DNA of 64,000 bases from an uncultured Bacteroidales bacterium (GCA_902801325.1 CADCHQ010000013.1:1-64000), one strand, 5' to 3'. Numbered from the stretch's first letter, positions 7,543-18,338 are shown. A program made the numbers and translations. Notes: a model not told the origin generated them from the sequence alone.

Positions 7543-8898
7543 ATGAAGTCCTCTGCCATTTCTTTCAGAATCCTTGCTACTGCGGGATTGCTGCTTTTGG
7601 CGACTGGCGTCAGTGGCCAGAACAAGGAAAAGCATAATCTTTTCTCTTTAGATTTGCACATGATGACGCGTGGTGAAATCCGAGATGGAGGAGTGGTGAA
7701 AAAAGAGGATGATGAGGTGAAAGATGACAATTCGAGTTTCGTACTCGGACGCGAAAGGTTGATAGTCGGTTATGAGAACCTGCGCCTAAACAAAGATTCG
7801 TTGTCAACGAAACCTTGGTTACAATTGAGTCTGAACGTACAGCATCAGGGCATATGGGGCCAATCGGGCAAAGGCGCTTTCAACGTGCACGAAGGATGGG
7901 CAAAACTCTCTGCAAATAACGGTCTGTTCACACAAGTTGGTCGTCAGGTACTCGCCTACGATGACGAACGCATCATTGGTCCGAATGATTGGTCGATGGC
8001 AGGAATCTCACACGATGCTCTGAAACTTGGCTATGAGGGACATGGGCACAAAGTACATGCCATATTATCCTACAACCAAAATGCTGAAAACATGGAGGGC
8101 GGTACTTATTATCAGAATGGTGCACAGCCGTATAAAACGATGCAGACGGTGTGGTATCATTACGATATTCCTAAGATTCCGTTAGGTGCTTCACTATTGT
8201 TCATGAACATCGGTATGCAAGGCGGAGAAAAAGGTGAGGACGAACGGACGGAATGGCAGCAACTCATTGGTGGTTACGTGAAATACACTGATAAAATCTG
8301 GTCGTTGGAAGGTTCTTACTATCGCCAGATGGGCCATAATGAGGATGGTATCAAAATAAAAGCATGGATGGCTAGCGTGAAGGGTCGGGTAAGTCCTAGT
8401 CGTTACTTCGGTTTCGAGGCAGGCTACGACTACCTAAGTGGTGATGAAAAGTTTGCCGTTCCCGCAAAAGGTGACATCGGTTTGATCAAACATGATGTCA
8501 TCAAAGGCTTTAACCCCATCTATGGTTCTCACCACAAGTTTTATGGGGCTATGGACTTCTTTTATGTGAGCACTTATGTCAATGGTTTCACTCCAGGTAT
8601 GCAAAATGCTTTTGTCGGTGCTTATGCAAAACCCGTTAAGGGGTTAAAGATAGGAGCAGGTTACCATTATCTCGCCATGAGCACCAAGTTAATCGACATG
8701 GACAAGAGGCTTGGACACGAATTCGAGTTGAGTGCCTCCTATCAAATCATTAAAGAAGTCAATGTGTCGGCAGGTTTCTCCTATATGACAGGCACAGATA
8801 CGATGGAACGCCTGAAACGTGCCTCAAATGATGGCAACTTGAAATGGGGATGGATCTCATTGAACATCACACCCAGAATCTTTTCCATCAAATGGTAA
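7543..8898 (+). CDS. Alginate-export-family outer-membrane beta-barrel
   Basis: 451 residues with a signal peptide (LLLLATGVSG, predicted cleavage before QNKEK). The body is a run of amphipathic strands ending in aromatic residues, and the final strand ends in FSIKW, as expected for an outer-membrane barrel. FTQVGRQVLAYDDERIIG and AFVGAYAKPVKGLKIGAGYH match the alginate-export porin family as I know it. It sits 5 bp after the STAS gene and 52 bp before the NRPS gene on the same strand. It could belong to the signalling operon, the NRPS cluster, or both. The transported substrate cannot be read from the sequence; alginate is not implied. Confidence 0.8.
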   Translation: MKSSAISFRILATAGLLLLATGVSGQNKEKHNLFSLDLHMMTRGEIRDGGVVKKEDDEVKDDNSSFVLGRERLIVGYENLRLNKDSLSTKPWLQLSLNVQHQGIWGQSGKGAFNVHEGWAKLSANNGLFTQVGRQVLAYDDERIIGPNDWSMAGISHDALKLGYEGHGHKVHAILSYNQNAENMEGGTYYQNGAQPYKTMQTVWYHYDIPKIPLGASLLFMNIGMQGGEKGEDERTEWQQLIGGYVKYTDKIWSLEGSYYRQMGHNEDGIKIKAWMASVKGRVSPSRYFGFEAGYDYLSGDEKFAVPAKGDIGLIKHDVIKGFNPIYGSHHKFYGAMDFFYVSTYVNGFTPGMQNAFVGAYAKPVKGLKIGAGYHYLAMSTKLIDMDKRLGHEFELSASYQIIKEVNVSAGFSYMTGTDTMERLKRASNDGNLKWGWISLNITPRIFSIKW

Positions 8899-8950
8899 CC
8901 AACTTATGGTTGCACAACTTAATACTGTACAATAATACCCTTATATAATT

Positions 8951-11900
8951 ATGAAAACAATAGCACCTCTGTCGAGAGAACAGTACGGCCTTTATGTCGA
9001 GTGTATAGAACACATTGGAGAGCCTTGTTACAATATACCTTATTTATATACGTTAGACGGTTCACTCGATGGCGAGCGATTGTGTCGTGCTATAGAGACG
9101 GTGGTGAAAGCGCATCCCACGCTTTTTACCCGCATCGAAGAGAATGCTGATGGCGAGTCCATTCAGACTATTGATGATGAGGAAACGTTCTCGTTGACCA
9201 TAGAGAATGTGACGGATGTTGAGCAGATAAAGGCTCAATTCATTCAGCCTTTTGACCTTCACAAAGACCGTTTGTTCCGTATTCGACTGCTGAAAGATGA
9301 GTCGCACTACTACCTGCTTCAGGACATCCATCACATCATTAGTGACGGAACGACACGCAAGGTGTTGTTGGCAGATATCGAAAAGGCCTATAGGGGTGAG
9401 GTGCTTCCACTTGAGGAACTGACTTTAGGTGAAGTGGCTGAAACTGAGGCCAAGGCCAGAAAGACTCCTGTTTTTGAAGAGGCAAAGTCCTGGTATGCCC
9501 AGAATTTTGATTGTAGCGATTGCTTCAGTCCATTGTTGCCCGATAGGGAAGAAACAGAACCACAGGAGGGGCTGAAGACAAGAATAATGAATGTTGATGC
9601 CGAGCAAGTAGAAGGTTTTTGCAAAACACATGGCATTTTCAAAAGTACTTTCTTTACTGCAGTATATGCTTATCTGCTGGCTAAGTTCAATAATGAACAC
9701 GAGGTTCTCTTCAATACCATTCATAACGGACGTTCCGATAAGCGATTAGCTCACTCAGTGGCTATGTTGGTGAAGACATTGCCGGTCTATTCAAAGTTTA
9801 CGGATGATACCTCCATACTCGATTTCTTGAAAGCCGGACAAGAGCAGATGACTGGTTGCCGTCGGCACGAAGCATACGCTTATGCTGACGTGGTGACAGA
9901 TCTGAATATTCAGTCCGCAACTCTGTTTGCCTGGCATGGGGCATTGTTTGATAATTTGGAGTTTTGCGGAAAGCCGATGACGGCACAGAGACTGAATAAC
10001 AATACCCGTGAGGTCCCCATTTATATGAAGGCCTATTTCCGCGATGGTCACTTCTGTGTTGAAGCTGAATACAGCGCCAATGCGTATAGCGAGTCTCTCA
10101 TTAGTCAGTACCTGGAGAGTTATGAGGCAATAGTAGAGGGATTCCTCAGTAGGGAATATCTACGGGACGTGGATATTGCCACACCATCACAAGTGGAGAC
10201 GCTTGACCAATTCAACCAGACAGATTTCGATTACGATGATACGCAAACCATCGTATCGTTGTTTGGCAAGCAAGCAAAAACAACTCCCGACAGCGTGGCT
10301 GTGGTGTATAAGGACAAGCGATATACTTATAAAGAGGTAGACGAAATAAGTAATCGCATCGCCAGTCATATTACATCGAAGGGCTTGGCTGCAGAAGATG
10401 TTGTTTCTGTATTAATTCCCCGTTGTGAGTGGATGGCAATTGCTTCACTTGGCGTATTAAAAGCAGGTTGTGCTTATCAACCGCTTGATCCGAGTTACCC
10501 CAAAGAACGTCTGAATTTCATGATGCAGGATTCCAGTGCTAAGCTACTGATAGCCGACGAAGAACTGCGTGATATCGTGGATGAGTATAAGGGCGATGTC
10601 ATGTTGACAAAGGATATTCCAAATCTTCCTGAATGCACAACAGTTCCGAATGCTGCAGTTACGCCTGCCAGCCTTTTCATCCTTCTCTACACTTCTGGTT
10701 CTACGGGCGTTCCGAAGGGTTGTCAGTTGACACATGGAAATCTGGTGGCTTTCTGTCTTTGGTATCAGCGATTCTATGGACTGAAACCTGAGCATAATGT
10801 TGCTGCATACGCCAGTTATGGATTTGACGCCTGCATGATGGACATGTATCCTGCACTTACCAGTGGGGCAACTGTCTACATTATTCCAGAAGAACTGCGA
10901 CTTGACTTGATAGCCCTGAACGAATACTTCGAGGCGAACCATATCACTCACTCGTTCATGACCACGCAAGTAGGCTTCCAGTTTGCTTCTAGTATAGAGA
11001 ACCACTCCTTGCTATATCTTTCTACTGGTGGCGAAAAACTAGCGTCCTTGACTCCACCTACAAACTACAAGTTCTATAATGTTTATGGACCTACCGAGTG
11101 TACCATATTCAATACTATTTATTGTGTAGATAAAAAGCTGAAAGATATTCCTATTGGCAAGCCGCTCGACAATATTCGTCTCTATATCGTAGATGCTCAG
11201 GGTCATCGTCTGCCAATTGGTGCTTCTGGTGAACTCTGGGTAAGCGGTCCGCAAGTAAGTCGTGGTTATCTAAATCGTCCTGAAAAGACTGCAGAGGTGT
11301 ATATTGGCAACCCGTTTACTACAGATAAGAAATATGCCCGTATTTATCGCACAGGCGATATCGTTCGCTATCTGCCAGATGGCAACATCCAATTTGTAGG
11401 TCGTCGAGACGGGCAGGTGAAGATTCGTGGTTTCCGTATCGAACTCAAGGAAGTAGAAGCCGTCATTCGTGATTTCCCAGGTATTAAGGATGCAACGGTT
11501 CAAGCATTTGATGAAGAGGGTGGTGGCAAGTTTATAGCTGCATATATCGTGAGTGACCAACAAATAGACATTGAGGCACTCAATAACTTTATCCTCGACC
11601 AGAAGCCTCCTTATATGGTGCCTGCTGTGACGATGCAGATTGAGCGAATCCCACTTAATCAGAATCAGAAGGTAAATAAGAAGGCTCTGCCAAAGCCAGA
11701 GAAGAAAGCAACTGTTGTGGAAGAAAGTAATGTGCCGATGAATGTGCTGGAGAAAGAACTACACGATATGGTGGCAGGCATAGTTGGCAATCAGGATTTT
11801 GGTATTACGACAGTTCTAGGTTATGCTGGCTTGACTTCTATTTCTGCCATCAAATTGGCCGTACAGGTGAACAAGCGCTTTGGCGTAACCGTCGACTCAA

Positions 11901-14900
11901 GGGCTTTGGTAAAGAGTGGCAGTATACAGTTCATAGAGAATGAGATACTGAGTTCAATGCTCAATGGACAATTGGTGGATAATGGTAAGTCAAAAGGACA
12001 ATCGACAATAGAAAATGAGAAACCTCAATTAAGTTGTGTTCCACTTTCTTATGCTCAAACAGGTGTCTATTTTGAGTGCTTGAAGAATCCGACTTCTACC
12101 ATTTATAACATACCGTATCTGTTGTCATACCCAGAAGGTACTGATGCAGAACGACTAGCAGAGGCTGTCAAGAAAGTGGTTGCATGCCATCCGGAGTTGA
12201 GTGTACACTTCACGACTGAAGGTGACCAGATTGTTCAGACGATAGACATAGGTTTGTTGCCATCTATCGCTATCAACGAAATGACGGAAGCGTCATTGGC
12301 TGCTTACAAGAATGAGTTTGTGCAACCCTTCAACCTGCAACGTCCACCGCTTTATCGCTTTGAAGTGGTAAAGACAGAGTGTGGTGTCCACTTGTTGATG
12401 GATGTTCACCATCTCCTATTCGATGGTGGATCAGCTGATATCTTTATTCGCCAAATCTGTGCCGTACTGGAAGGCTCATCGGTTGAGCATGAGAACTATT
12501 CCTATATTGATTTTGTCAACGACCAACTAAAGGCTGAGGAAAGTGATGCGTTCCGTGCATCTCAGCAATTCTTTGCCGAAAAGCTGCAGACCTGTGAGGG
12601 AGCAAGCGAGATTCCTGCTGACTTGCCCAAAACCGACAGACAAGGTCTTATTGGCGAGGCTGTGGTTCAGACCGATCATGACAAGGTTTCGGCATTCTGT
12701 CGCCAGCATGAGATTACCCCAGCACATTTGTTCTTAGCGGCTACGGCTTATGTGGTGTCTCGATATACGAACAATCGAGAGGTATACCTCAGTACGGTAA
12801 GTAGCGGACGGTCCAACCTGAAGATTGCTGATACTGTGGGCATGTTTGTCAATACCTTAGCATTGGGGTTGAACATAGACGACATATCCGTAGAAGAATT
12901 CTTGCAGAGGACATGTGACACCTTCGATGAGACCCTGCGCCATGAAGATTACCCCTTTGCTCGCATCGCTACCGACTATGGTTTCCTGCCCTCCATCGCC
13001 TATGCTTATCAAGTAGGCGTATTGTCGGAATATACCGTTGGCGGAAAGACTATTCATCAGGAATTGTTGGAACTGAATGTGCCGAAGTTCAAAATCAACA
13101 TTAAGATTGAGTCACGCGGTGTTGTGGTTCAATACGACGACTCTCTCTATTCTGATCGTGTGGGTACTGCTTTGGCTGAGAGTATTGTTGCAGTCGTAGA
13201 ACGTATGATAGCACTACCACAAGCAAAGGTGCGCAAACTCTCCATCGTCAGTAAGAATCAGGAAGAAGAGTTAAGTCACTTGCGCCAAACAGCGACAGGA
13301 GATGCTCCATTCAAGTTCTTCCACGAATGTATTAGTCATTATGCTCAAACTCAACCCGAGCATGAAGCGTTGGTGGCAATAGATGCCAACTTCACTTATA
13401 AGGAGATGGATGAAGTCACCAACAATATTGCGGCGAACTTGCGCAGGAGAGGTGTAAAGGAACACGATCGCGTGGCTTTGCTGCTACCTCGTACTAGTCG
13501 GCTCATCCTCTCTTTGTTCGGTGTGCTGAAAACTGGAGCAGCTTATATCCCATGCGATCCCGAATATCCAGCCGACCGCATAAGGCTCATCCTCGAAGAT
13601 AGCGAGGCGCGTTACATTATCACTACTACTGACCGACTGGGTAGTGTTCCTGCTGAGAAGGCCATCGATGTGGAAGAACTAATGAAGGTTCATAGTACAG
13701 ATGATGTTCAATGTGATATTACTCCCGATGCCCTTGCATATCTCATTTACACTTCTGGTTCCACGGGACGCCCGAAGGGCGTGATGCTCCGCCACGAAGG
13801 TATTTGTAACTATCTTTATGGTCATCCTGCGAATGTCTTTGCTAAAGGTGTGCTAACCGATGCCGATCGCATCCTTAGTGTAACTACAATATCTTTCGAT
13901 GCCGCTTTGCAAGATATTGGTATGGCATATTATAACGGCAAGACTTTGATTGTTGCAACAGAGGAACAGGCCAATAATCCTCTCGATTTGGCACAACTCA
14001 TCAATGAGCAACACATCAATATGGTTAGTGGTACCCCTTCACGTTGGCAGACTTGGCTCACTAGTGAAGACTTCTGCCAAGCGATTAGTCGTGTCAAGAT
14101 TTGTCGTGCCGGTGGAGAGAAATTCTCCGACCAATTGCTGAAGCAAATGCGTGATGTAACAAAGGCTCGCATCTTCAACTGTTATGGCCCGACAGAGATT
14201 ACCGTAGCCTCAAACAACAAGGAACTGACACATGCCGAAATTGTCACTGTAGGTAAACCTCAATTGAATGTGAAAGAGTTTATTGTGGATGCTGATGGAA
14301 ACGAGTTGCCAGTAGGGGTAGTAGGTGAACTTTATATCGGTGGTCGTGGCGTGGCTCGTGGTTACAACAATCTGGATGAGATGACTCGCGAGCGCTTCAT
14401 CGAATATCATGGCGAACGCATCTATAAATCTGGCGATTATGCAAAATGGTTGCCGGATGGCGATGTGGTCATTCTCGGACGTACCGATCATCAGATAAAA
14501 CTGCGTGGCCTTCGAATCGAATTGGGCGAAATCGAGAATGTGATGCTAAAGGTAGAGGGTATGAAGAAAGTGGTCATCCTCATCCGCAAATTGAACGGTA
14601 AGGAACACCTTTGTGCATACTATACTGCTGAACATGAGATTGCTCCCGAAGACTTAAAAGCTGAAATATCGAAGAGCCTGACGCAATATATGGTACCTAC
14701 TGCTTATCTGCAACTGAAGGAGATGCCGATGACTCCCAACGGGAAGACCGATGTCAAGGCTCTGCCCGAGCCCCAGTTGGCTATTACTTCTGCTTATGTG
14801 GCACCATCTAATGATACTGAAAAAGCGTTCTGTGACATCTTTGCCAATATCCTGCAGATGGAGCAGGTGGGTGCAACCGACAACTTCTTCGAACTAGGTG

Positions 14901-16234
14901 GTACATCTCTAGTTGTGACCCGTGTCATCATTGAAGCTGACAAGGCTGGTATACATGTGGCATATGGTGATGTTTTCGCCAACCCGACACCACGAAGACT
15001 TGCTGCGCTTATCACAGGTGATAGTGGAGACGTCGAATCCTCAGGAGATTCTTCCGACCCCATTGCTAGCTATGACTATACTGCGATTAACAATTTATTA
15101 CTTAGCAACACTCTCGATAGTTTCCGTCATGGTGAGCGTCGTTCGTTGGGTAATGTGTTGCTGACAGGTGCCACAGGTTATCTTGGCATTCACATCCTGC
15201 GTGAGCTGATAGACTCAGATGCTGGAAATATTTATTGTTTAGTGCGCGGTAAGACGCAGGAGAAAGCTGAAAACCGACTGCGTACTTTGCTCTACTATTA
15301 TTTTGCTAATGCTTTTAAGGACCTTTTTGGAACGCGCATTCATGTTATCCTTGGTGATGTGACCAGTGAGTTTGGCGAAGGTTTGCAGATTGACACCTTG
15401 TTTAATTGTGCGGCTGTGGTTAAGCATTTCTCCGAAGGTACGGAGATTGAGGATGTGAACATCGGTGGCGCGCAAAGGTGTGTCGATTTCTGTCTCAAGA
15501 CGAAAGCCACTCTTGTACATGTTTCTACAGCTAGCACAAGAGGAATGTGGGTAGGAGAAATGAAGGACGAGACATTCACAGAACAGCGATTATACATGGG
15601 GCAGTACTTAGGTAATAAGTACATCTACTCGAAGTTTATGGCCGAGCGCCTCATACTTGACGCCGTTGCCTTGCATGGCCTCAATGCCAAGATTATGCGT
15701 GTGGGTAATCTGTCAGCCCGCTCTACCGATGGTGAGTTCCAGGCAAACTTCTCCACTAATTCCTTTATGGGTCGCATCAAGGTATATAATATGCTAGGAT
15801 GTTGTCCATATAGTATGCGAAACAAGCGTGTGGAGTTTTCTCCAATCAACGAAGTGAGTCATGCTATCGTTCTACTTGCAACTACACCAAAGGATTGTAC
15901 CGTTTTCCATCCATACAACATTCACGGACAGTTCTTGGGTGATGTCCTTATGGGATTGACTGCCGTTGGTAAAGGCATTCGTTTTGTGGAGCAAGAGGAA
16001 TTCCAACTGGCAATGAATGAGGCCTCAAATGATCCACAAAAAGCGAAGGCGTTGTCAAGTATGCTGGCTTATCAGGATATGGCTCATGGGCAGAAGACTG
16101 CCGACGTGCAGCGTGACAACGACTACACTACGCAGGTCCTCTATCGCCTTGGCTTCTCATTCTCACCCACATCGTGGGATTATGTGGAGCGTATGCTTAA
16201 TGCAATAGGCGGATTCGGATTCTTTGAGAATTAA
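8951..16234 (+). CDS. Nonribosomal peptide synthetase, C-A-T-C-A-T-reductase
   Basis: 2427 residues, two complete modules with reductive release. Order: starter condensation domain (1-420, HHIISDG near residue 127); adenylation domain 1 (about 430-930, YTSGSTGVPKG near 580, YGPTECT near 711); carrier domain 1 (GYAGLTSIS near 957); condensation domain 2 (HHLLFDG near 1152); adenylation domain 2 (YTSGSTGRPKG near 1597, YGPTEIT near 1744); carrier domain 2 (FFELGGTSLV near 1980); and an NAD(P)H-dependent thioester reductase (VLLTGATGYLG near 2070, YIYSK near 2224). Both adenylation domains keep the Asp of the FDA motif, so alpha-amino acids are expected; I do not predict which. A leading C domain suggests N-acylation of the first residue. 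The reductase would release a dipeptide aldehyde. Exporter and PPTase genes follow directly. Confidence 0.95.
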   Translation: MKTIAPLSREQYGLYVECIEHIGEPCYNIPYLYTLDGSLDGERLCRAIETVVKAHPTLFTRIEENADGESIQTIDDEETFSLTIENVTDVEQIKAQFIQPFDLHKDRLFRIRLLKDESHYYLLQDIHHIISDGTTRKVLLADIEKAYRGEVLPLEELTLGEVAETEAKARKTPVFEEAKSWYAQNFDCSDCFSPLLPDREETEPQEGLKTRIMNVDAEQVEGFCKTHGIFKSTFFTAVYAYLLAKFNNEHEVLFNTIHNGRSDKRLAHSVAMLVKTLPVYSKFTDDTSILDFLKAGQEQMTGCRRHEAYAYADVVTDLNIQSATLFAWHGALFDNLEFCGKPMTAQRLNNNTREVPIYMKAYFRDGHFCVEAEYSANAYSESLISQYLESYEAIVEGFLSREYLRDVDIATPSQVETLDQFNQTDFDYDDTQTIVSLFGKQAKTTPDSVAVVYKDKRYTYKEVDEISNRIASHITSKGLAAEDVVSVLIPRCEWMAIASLGVLKAGCAYQPLDPSYPKERLNFMMQDSSAKLLIADEELRDIVDEYKGDVMLTKDIPNLPECTTVPNAAVTPASLFILLYTSGSTGVPKGCQLTHGNLVAFCLWYQRFYGLKPEHNVAAYASYGFDACMMDMYPALTSGATVYIIPEELRLDLIALNEYFEANHITHSFMTTQVGFQFASSIENHSLLYLSTGGEKLASLTPPTNYKFYNVYGPTECTIFNTIYCVDKKLKDIPIGKPLDNIRLYIVDAQGHRLPIGASGELWVSGPQVSRGYLNRPEKTAEVYIGNPFTTDKKYARIYRTGDIVRYLPDGNIQFVGRRDGQVKIRGFRIELKEVEAVIRDFPGIKDATVQAFDEEGGGKFIAAYIVSDQQIDIEALNNFILDQKPPYMVPAVTMQIERIPLNQNQKVNKKALPKPEKKATVVEESNVPMNVLEKELHDMVAGIVGNQDFGITTVLGYAGLTSISAIKLAVQVNKRFGVTVDSRALVKSGSIQFIENEILSSMLNGQLVDNGKSKGQSTIENEKPQLSCVPLSYAQTGVYFECLKNPTSTIYNIPYLLSYPEGTDAERLAEAVKKVVACHPELSVHFTTEGDQIVQTIDIGLLPSIAINEMTEASLAAYKNEFVQPFNLQRPPLYRFEVVKTECGVHLLMDVHHLLFDGGSADIFIRQICAVLEGSSVEHENYSYIDFVNDQLKAEESDAFRASQQFFAEKLQTCEGASEIPADLPKTDRQGLIGEAVVQTDHDKVSAFCRQHEITPAHLFLAATAYVVSRYTNNREVYLSTVSSGRSNLKIADTVGMFVNTLALGLNIDDISVEEFLQRTCDTFDETLRHEDYPFARIATDYGFLPSIAYAYQVGVLSEYTVGGKTIHQELLELNVPKFKINIKIESRGVVVQYDDSLYSDRVGTALAESIVAVVERMIALPQAKVRKLSIVSKNQEEELSHLRQTATGDAPFKFFHECISHYAQTQPEHEALVAIDANFTYKEMDEVTNNIAANLRRRGVKEHDRVALLLPRTSRLILSLFGVLKTGAAYIPCDPEYPADRIRLILEDSEARYIITTTDRLGSVPAEKAIDVEELMKVHSTDDVQCDITPDALAYLIYTSGSTGRPKGVMLRHEGICNYLYGHPANVFAKGVLTDADRILSVTTISFDAALQDIGMAYYNGKTLIVATEEQANNPLDLAQLINEQHINMVSGTPSRWQTWLTSEDFCQAISRVKICRAGGEKFSDQLLKQMRDVTKARIFNCYGPTEITVASNNKELTHAEIVTVGKPQLNVKEFIVDADGNELPVGVVGELYIGGRGVARGYNNLDEMTRERFIEYHGERIYKSGDYAKWLPDGDVVILGRTDHQIKLRGLRIELGEIENVMLKVEGMKKVVILIRKLNGKEHLCAYYTAEHEIAPEDLKAEISKSLTQYMVPTAYLQLKEMPMTPNGKTDVKALPEPQLAITSAYVAPSNDTEKAFCDIFANILQMEQVGATDNFFELGGTSLVVTRVIIEADKAGIHVAYGDVFANPTPRRLAALITGDSGDVESSGDSSDPIASYDYTAINNLLLSNTLDSFRHGERRSLGNVLLTGATGYLGIHILRELIDSDAGNIYCLVRGKTQEKAENRLRTLLYYYFANAFKDLFGTRIHVILGDVTSEFGEGLQIDTLFNCAAVVKHFSEGTEIEDVNIGGAQRCVDFCLKTKATLVHVSTASTRGMWVGEMKDETFTEQRLYMGQYLGNKYIYSKFMAERLILDAVALHGLNAKIMRVGNLSARSTDGEFQANFSTNSFMGRIKVYNMLGCCPYSMRNKRVEFSPINEVSHAIVLLATTPKDCTVFHPYNIHGQFLGDVLMGLTAVGKGIRFVEQEEFQLAMNEASNDPQKAKALSSMLAYQDMAHGQKTADVQRDNDYTTQVLYRLGFSFSPTSWDYVERMLNAIGGFGFFEN

Positions 16235-16265
16235 CATTACAGGATAGTACTGTCTAAAGAAAGGA

Positions 16266-17588
16266 ATGGACAATATCAACAAGCAATTCTATAACTACCT
16301 ATGGGCCTATGTTCTGGTAGCGCTCTCTGGTTGCTTAGGCAATGTGGTGGATGGTATTATTGTGGGTAACCTCATTAGTGCTGACGGCGTGAGTGCCATT
16401 AACTTGTCGAAGCCTGTCAACCAGTTTATCTTTACCCTCCACTTACTCATCAATGCCGGTGCGGGTATGCTGGTAGGATATGCATTGGGACAGAAGAATA
16501 TTAGCGACGCTCGGCGTTTCTTCTCCATCTCTCTAACGTTGAGTGTTGGGCTTGGGATAATGCTGGCTCTTATTTGTGGAGTTTTCTTCCTCGATGGAAC
16601 TACGCGTCTATTGTGTAACAACGAGCAGATATTGCCATTGGCCCGTGATTACATGCAGGTATTGTTGATAGGTAATCCAGCGTTTATCCTAATGTGGGGA
16701 TTATCAACGATGGTTGGAGTCGATGGCCAGCCAAGATTGGTTTCGCTAGCTGTCATTATAGATAACGTGCTTAATCTCTGTCTCGATATTGTCTTTATTC
16801 AATGGTTCGATTGGGGAATTACGGGTTCGTCTGCTGCCACTGTGGTTGGTCATCTTGTTGGCATCGCTATATTATTGAGTCATTGGTGGAAACCTGAGCA
16901 TCGTAGGTTGAAGTATATCGGTATCACGAGTGGGGCTGGGAGTGTTATTGCTAGGATAGTATCCCAAGGAACTCCCCTTGCTGTCGCCTCTATTAGCCTC
17001 ACGTTATTGTTGCTTTCCGCTAATAGAATTGTTCTTTCAACCTTAGGACAAACGGGCATCTTCGCCTTTGCTGTATGTATGAACCTGCTGCAGGTTTACA
17101 ATCTCTTCCTTTCTGGCACTTGTCAAACCTTGCAGTCGCTTGGTGCCATTCAGGTGGGAAAGCACGATGCAGAAGGCTTGAATGTGGTATTGCGGAAGGC
17201 TTTCCGCTTCATCACCATTGCGATGGCAGTCACTTGCCTGTTTGTTTGGATAGATCCTCAGGCCATAGCCGCCTTGTTTGGAGCCGATAATCCAGATTAC
17301 ATTCTTGAAACCGATAGCGCCTTGCGTATCTTTGCCATTAGTTTCATACCCTTCTGCTACATATATACCCTGATGATTGTCTACAAGCTCTATGGGTATC
17401 ACAAGATGGCGCTATTCATCTCTTTAGCACTCTCACTGACTGTCATTCCCGTCCTTTGGGGCGTTAGTCATACTATGCCTAAACTCCTTTGGTACAGTTA
17501 TTTGATTGCCTACATAATAGAGGTCCTGCTTATTGCTCTTCTCCATCATATAGGACATATTAAACTTGAGTTGAAGTCGAAGGAATAG
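16266..17588 (+). CDS. MATE-family efflux transporter
   Basis: 440 residues with about 12 hydrophobic segments. The family features are a repeated two-lobe pattern, SKPVNQFIFTLHLLINAGAG in the first lobe, and an internal repeat in the second lobe beginning near residue 240. MATE proteins export cationic or amphipathic small molecules using Na+ or H+ gradients. The start lies 31 bp after the NRPS stop, and the TAG stop overlaps the GTG start of the PPTase gene (TAGTG). Export of the NRPS product or self-protection is the natural inference from context. Confidence 0.92.
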   Translation: MDNINKQFYNYLWAYVLVALSGCLGNVVDGIIVGNLISADGVSAINLSKPVNQFIFTLHLLINAGAGMLVGYALGQKNISDARRFFSISLTLSVGLGIMLALICGVFFLDGTTRLLCNNEQILPLARDYMQVLLIGNPAFILMWGLSTMVGVDGQPRLVSLAVIIDNVLNLCLDIVFIQWFDWGITGSSAATVVGHLVGIAILLSHWWKPEHRRLKYIGITSGAGSVIARIVSQGTPLAVASISLTLLLLSANRIVLSTLGQTGIFAFAVCMNLLQVYNLFLSGTCQTLQSLGAIQVGKHDAEGLNVVLRKAFRFITIAMAVTCLFVWIDPQAIAALFGADNPDYILETDSALRIFAISFIPFCYIYTLMIVYKLYGYHKMALFISLALSLTVIPVLWGVSHTMPKLLWYSYLIAYIIEVLLIALLHHIGHIKLELKSKE

Positions 17589-18175
17589 TGGTTTATCTGA
17601 ACGACCATATAGAAGAACTTAACGTATCGGAGGCCTTACAGAAAGTAAGTGCACAGCGAGCAGAGTACGCTCTTCGATACAGACAAATGCATGACCAACA
17701 GCTTTCTCTTGCAGTATATATGTTGCTCATAGAAGGGTTGGAGAGGGAATATGGTATCAAGGGAATGCCCGAATTTATTTATGGTTCTCATGGAAAGCCA
17801 GAGATTAAAGGCCATTCGGATATCCATTTCAATATGAGCCATTGCAAACGTACTGCCCTGTGTGTTATAGATGATGTTCCCATAGGTTGTGATGTGGAAT
17901 CCGTTCCAAAAGATTTGGACATGGATGTTTGTCGCTATTGTTTCAATGAGGATGAAATCACGGAAATCCTAGGCTCTGCGTATCCAACACTAGCATTTAC
18001 TACGCTTTGGACTAAGAAAGAGGCTTTCTTGAAACTGACAGGGGAAGGTTTGACAAACGACTTACCTATTCTATTGTGTAGTGCTCAGGCACAAGAAGTC
18101 ACGTTCCAAACGCATATTGCATCAGATAAATCTTACGTTTATTCTATCTGCAGATGGATTGAAGCTGATTATTAA
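17588..18175 (+). CDS. 4'-phosphopantetheinyl transferase (Sfp-like)
   Basis: 195 residues, Sfp/AcpT type. It transfers phosphopantetheine from CoA to the serine of carrier domains. FNMSHC (82-86), IGCDVESV with Mg ligands Asp102 and Glu104, and WTKKEAFLKLTGEG (141-154) with the catalytic Glu/Lys are all intact. The GTG start overlaps the MATE stop by one base, which implies translational coupling. Its position at the end of the cluster suggests that it activates the two NRPS carrier domains. Confidence 0.94.
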   Translation: MVYLNDHIEELNVSEALQKVSAQRAEYALRYRQMHDQQLSLAVYMLLIEGLEREYGIKGMPEFIYGSHGKPEIKGHSDIHFNMSHCKRTALCVIDDVPIGCDVESVPKDLDMDVCRYCFNEDEITEILGSAYPTLAFTTLWTKKEAFLKLTGEGLTNDLPILLCSAQAQEVTFQTHIASDKSYVYSICRWIEADY

Positions 18176-18338
18176 TATTGATAATTATTAAAGGCGAGTG
18201 GAACATTTCCAACGTTGCCGAGCATACAATTCACAATTATTTCGTAATTTTGCACACAAGAAACAGTTTCATCTATCATTCGTGAACACGAAGACCATGA
18301 ATGTTTCTCATGTATTTAATTGTATATTAGTCTAGTCA

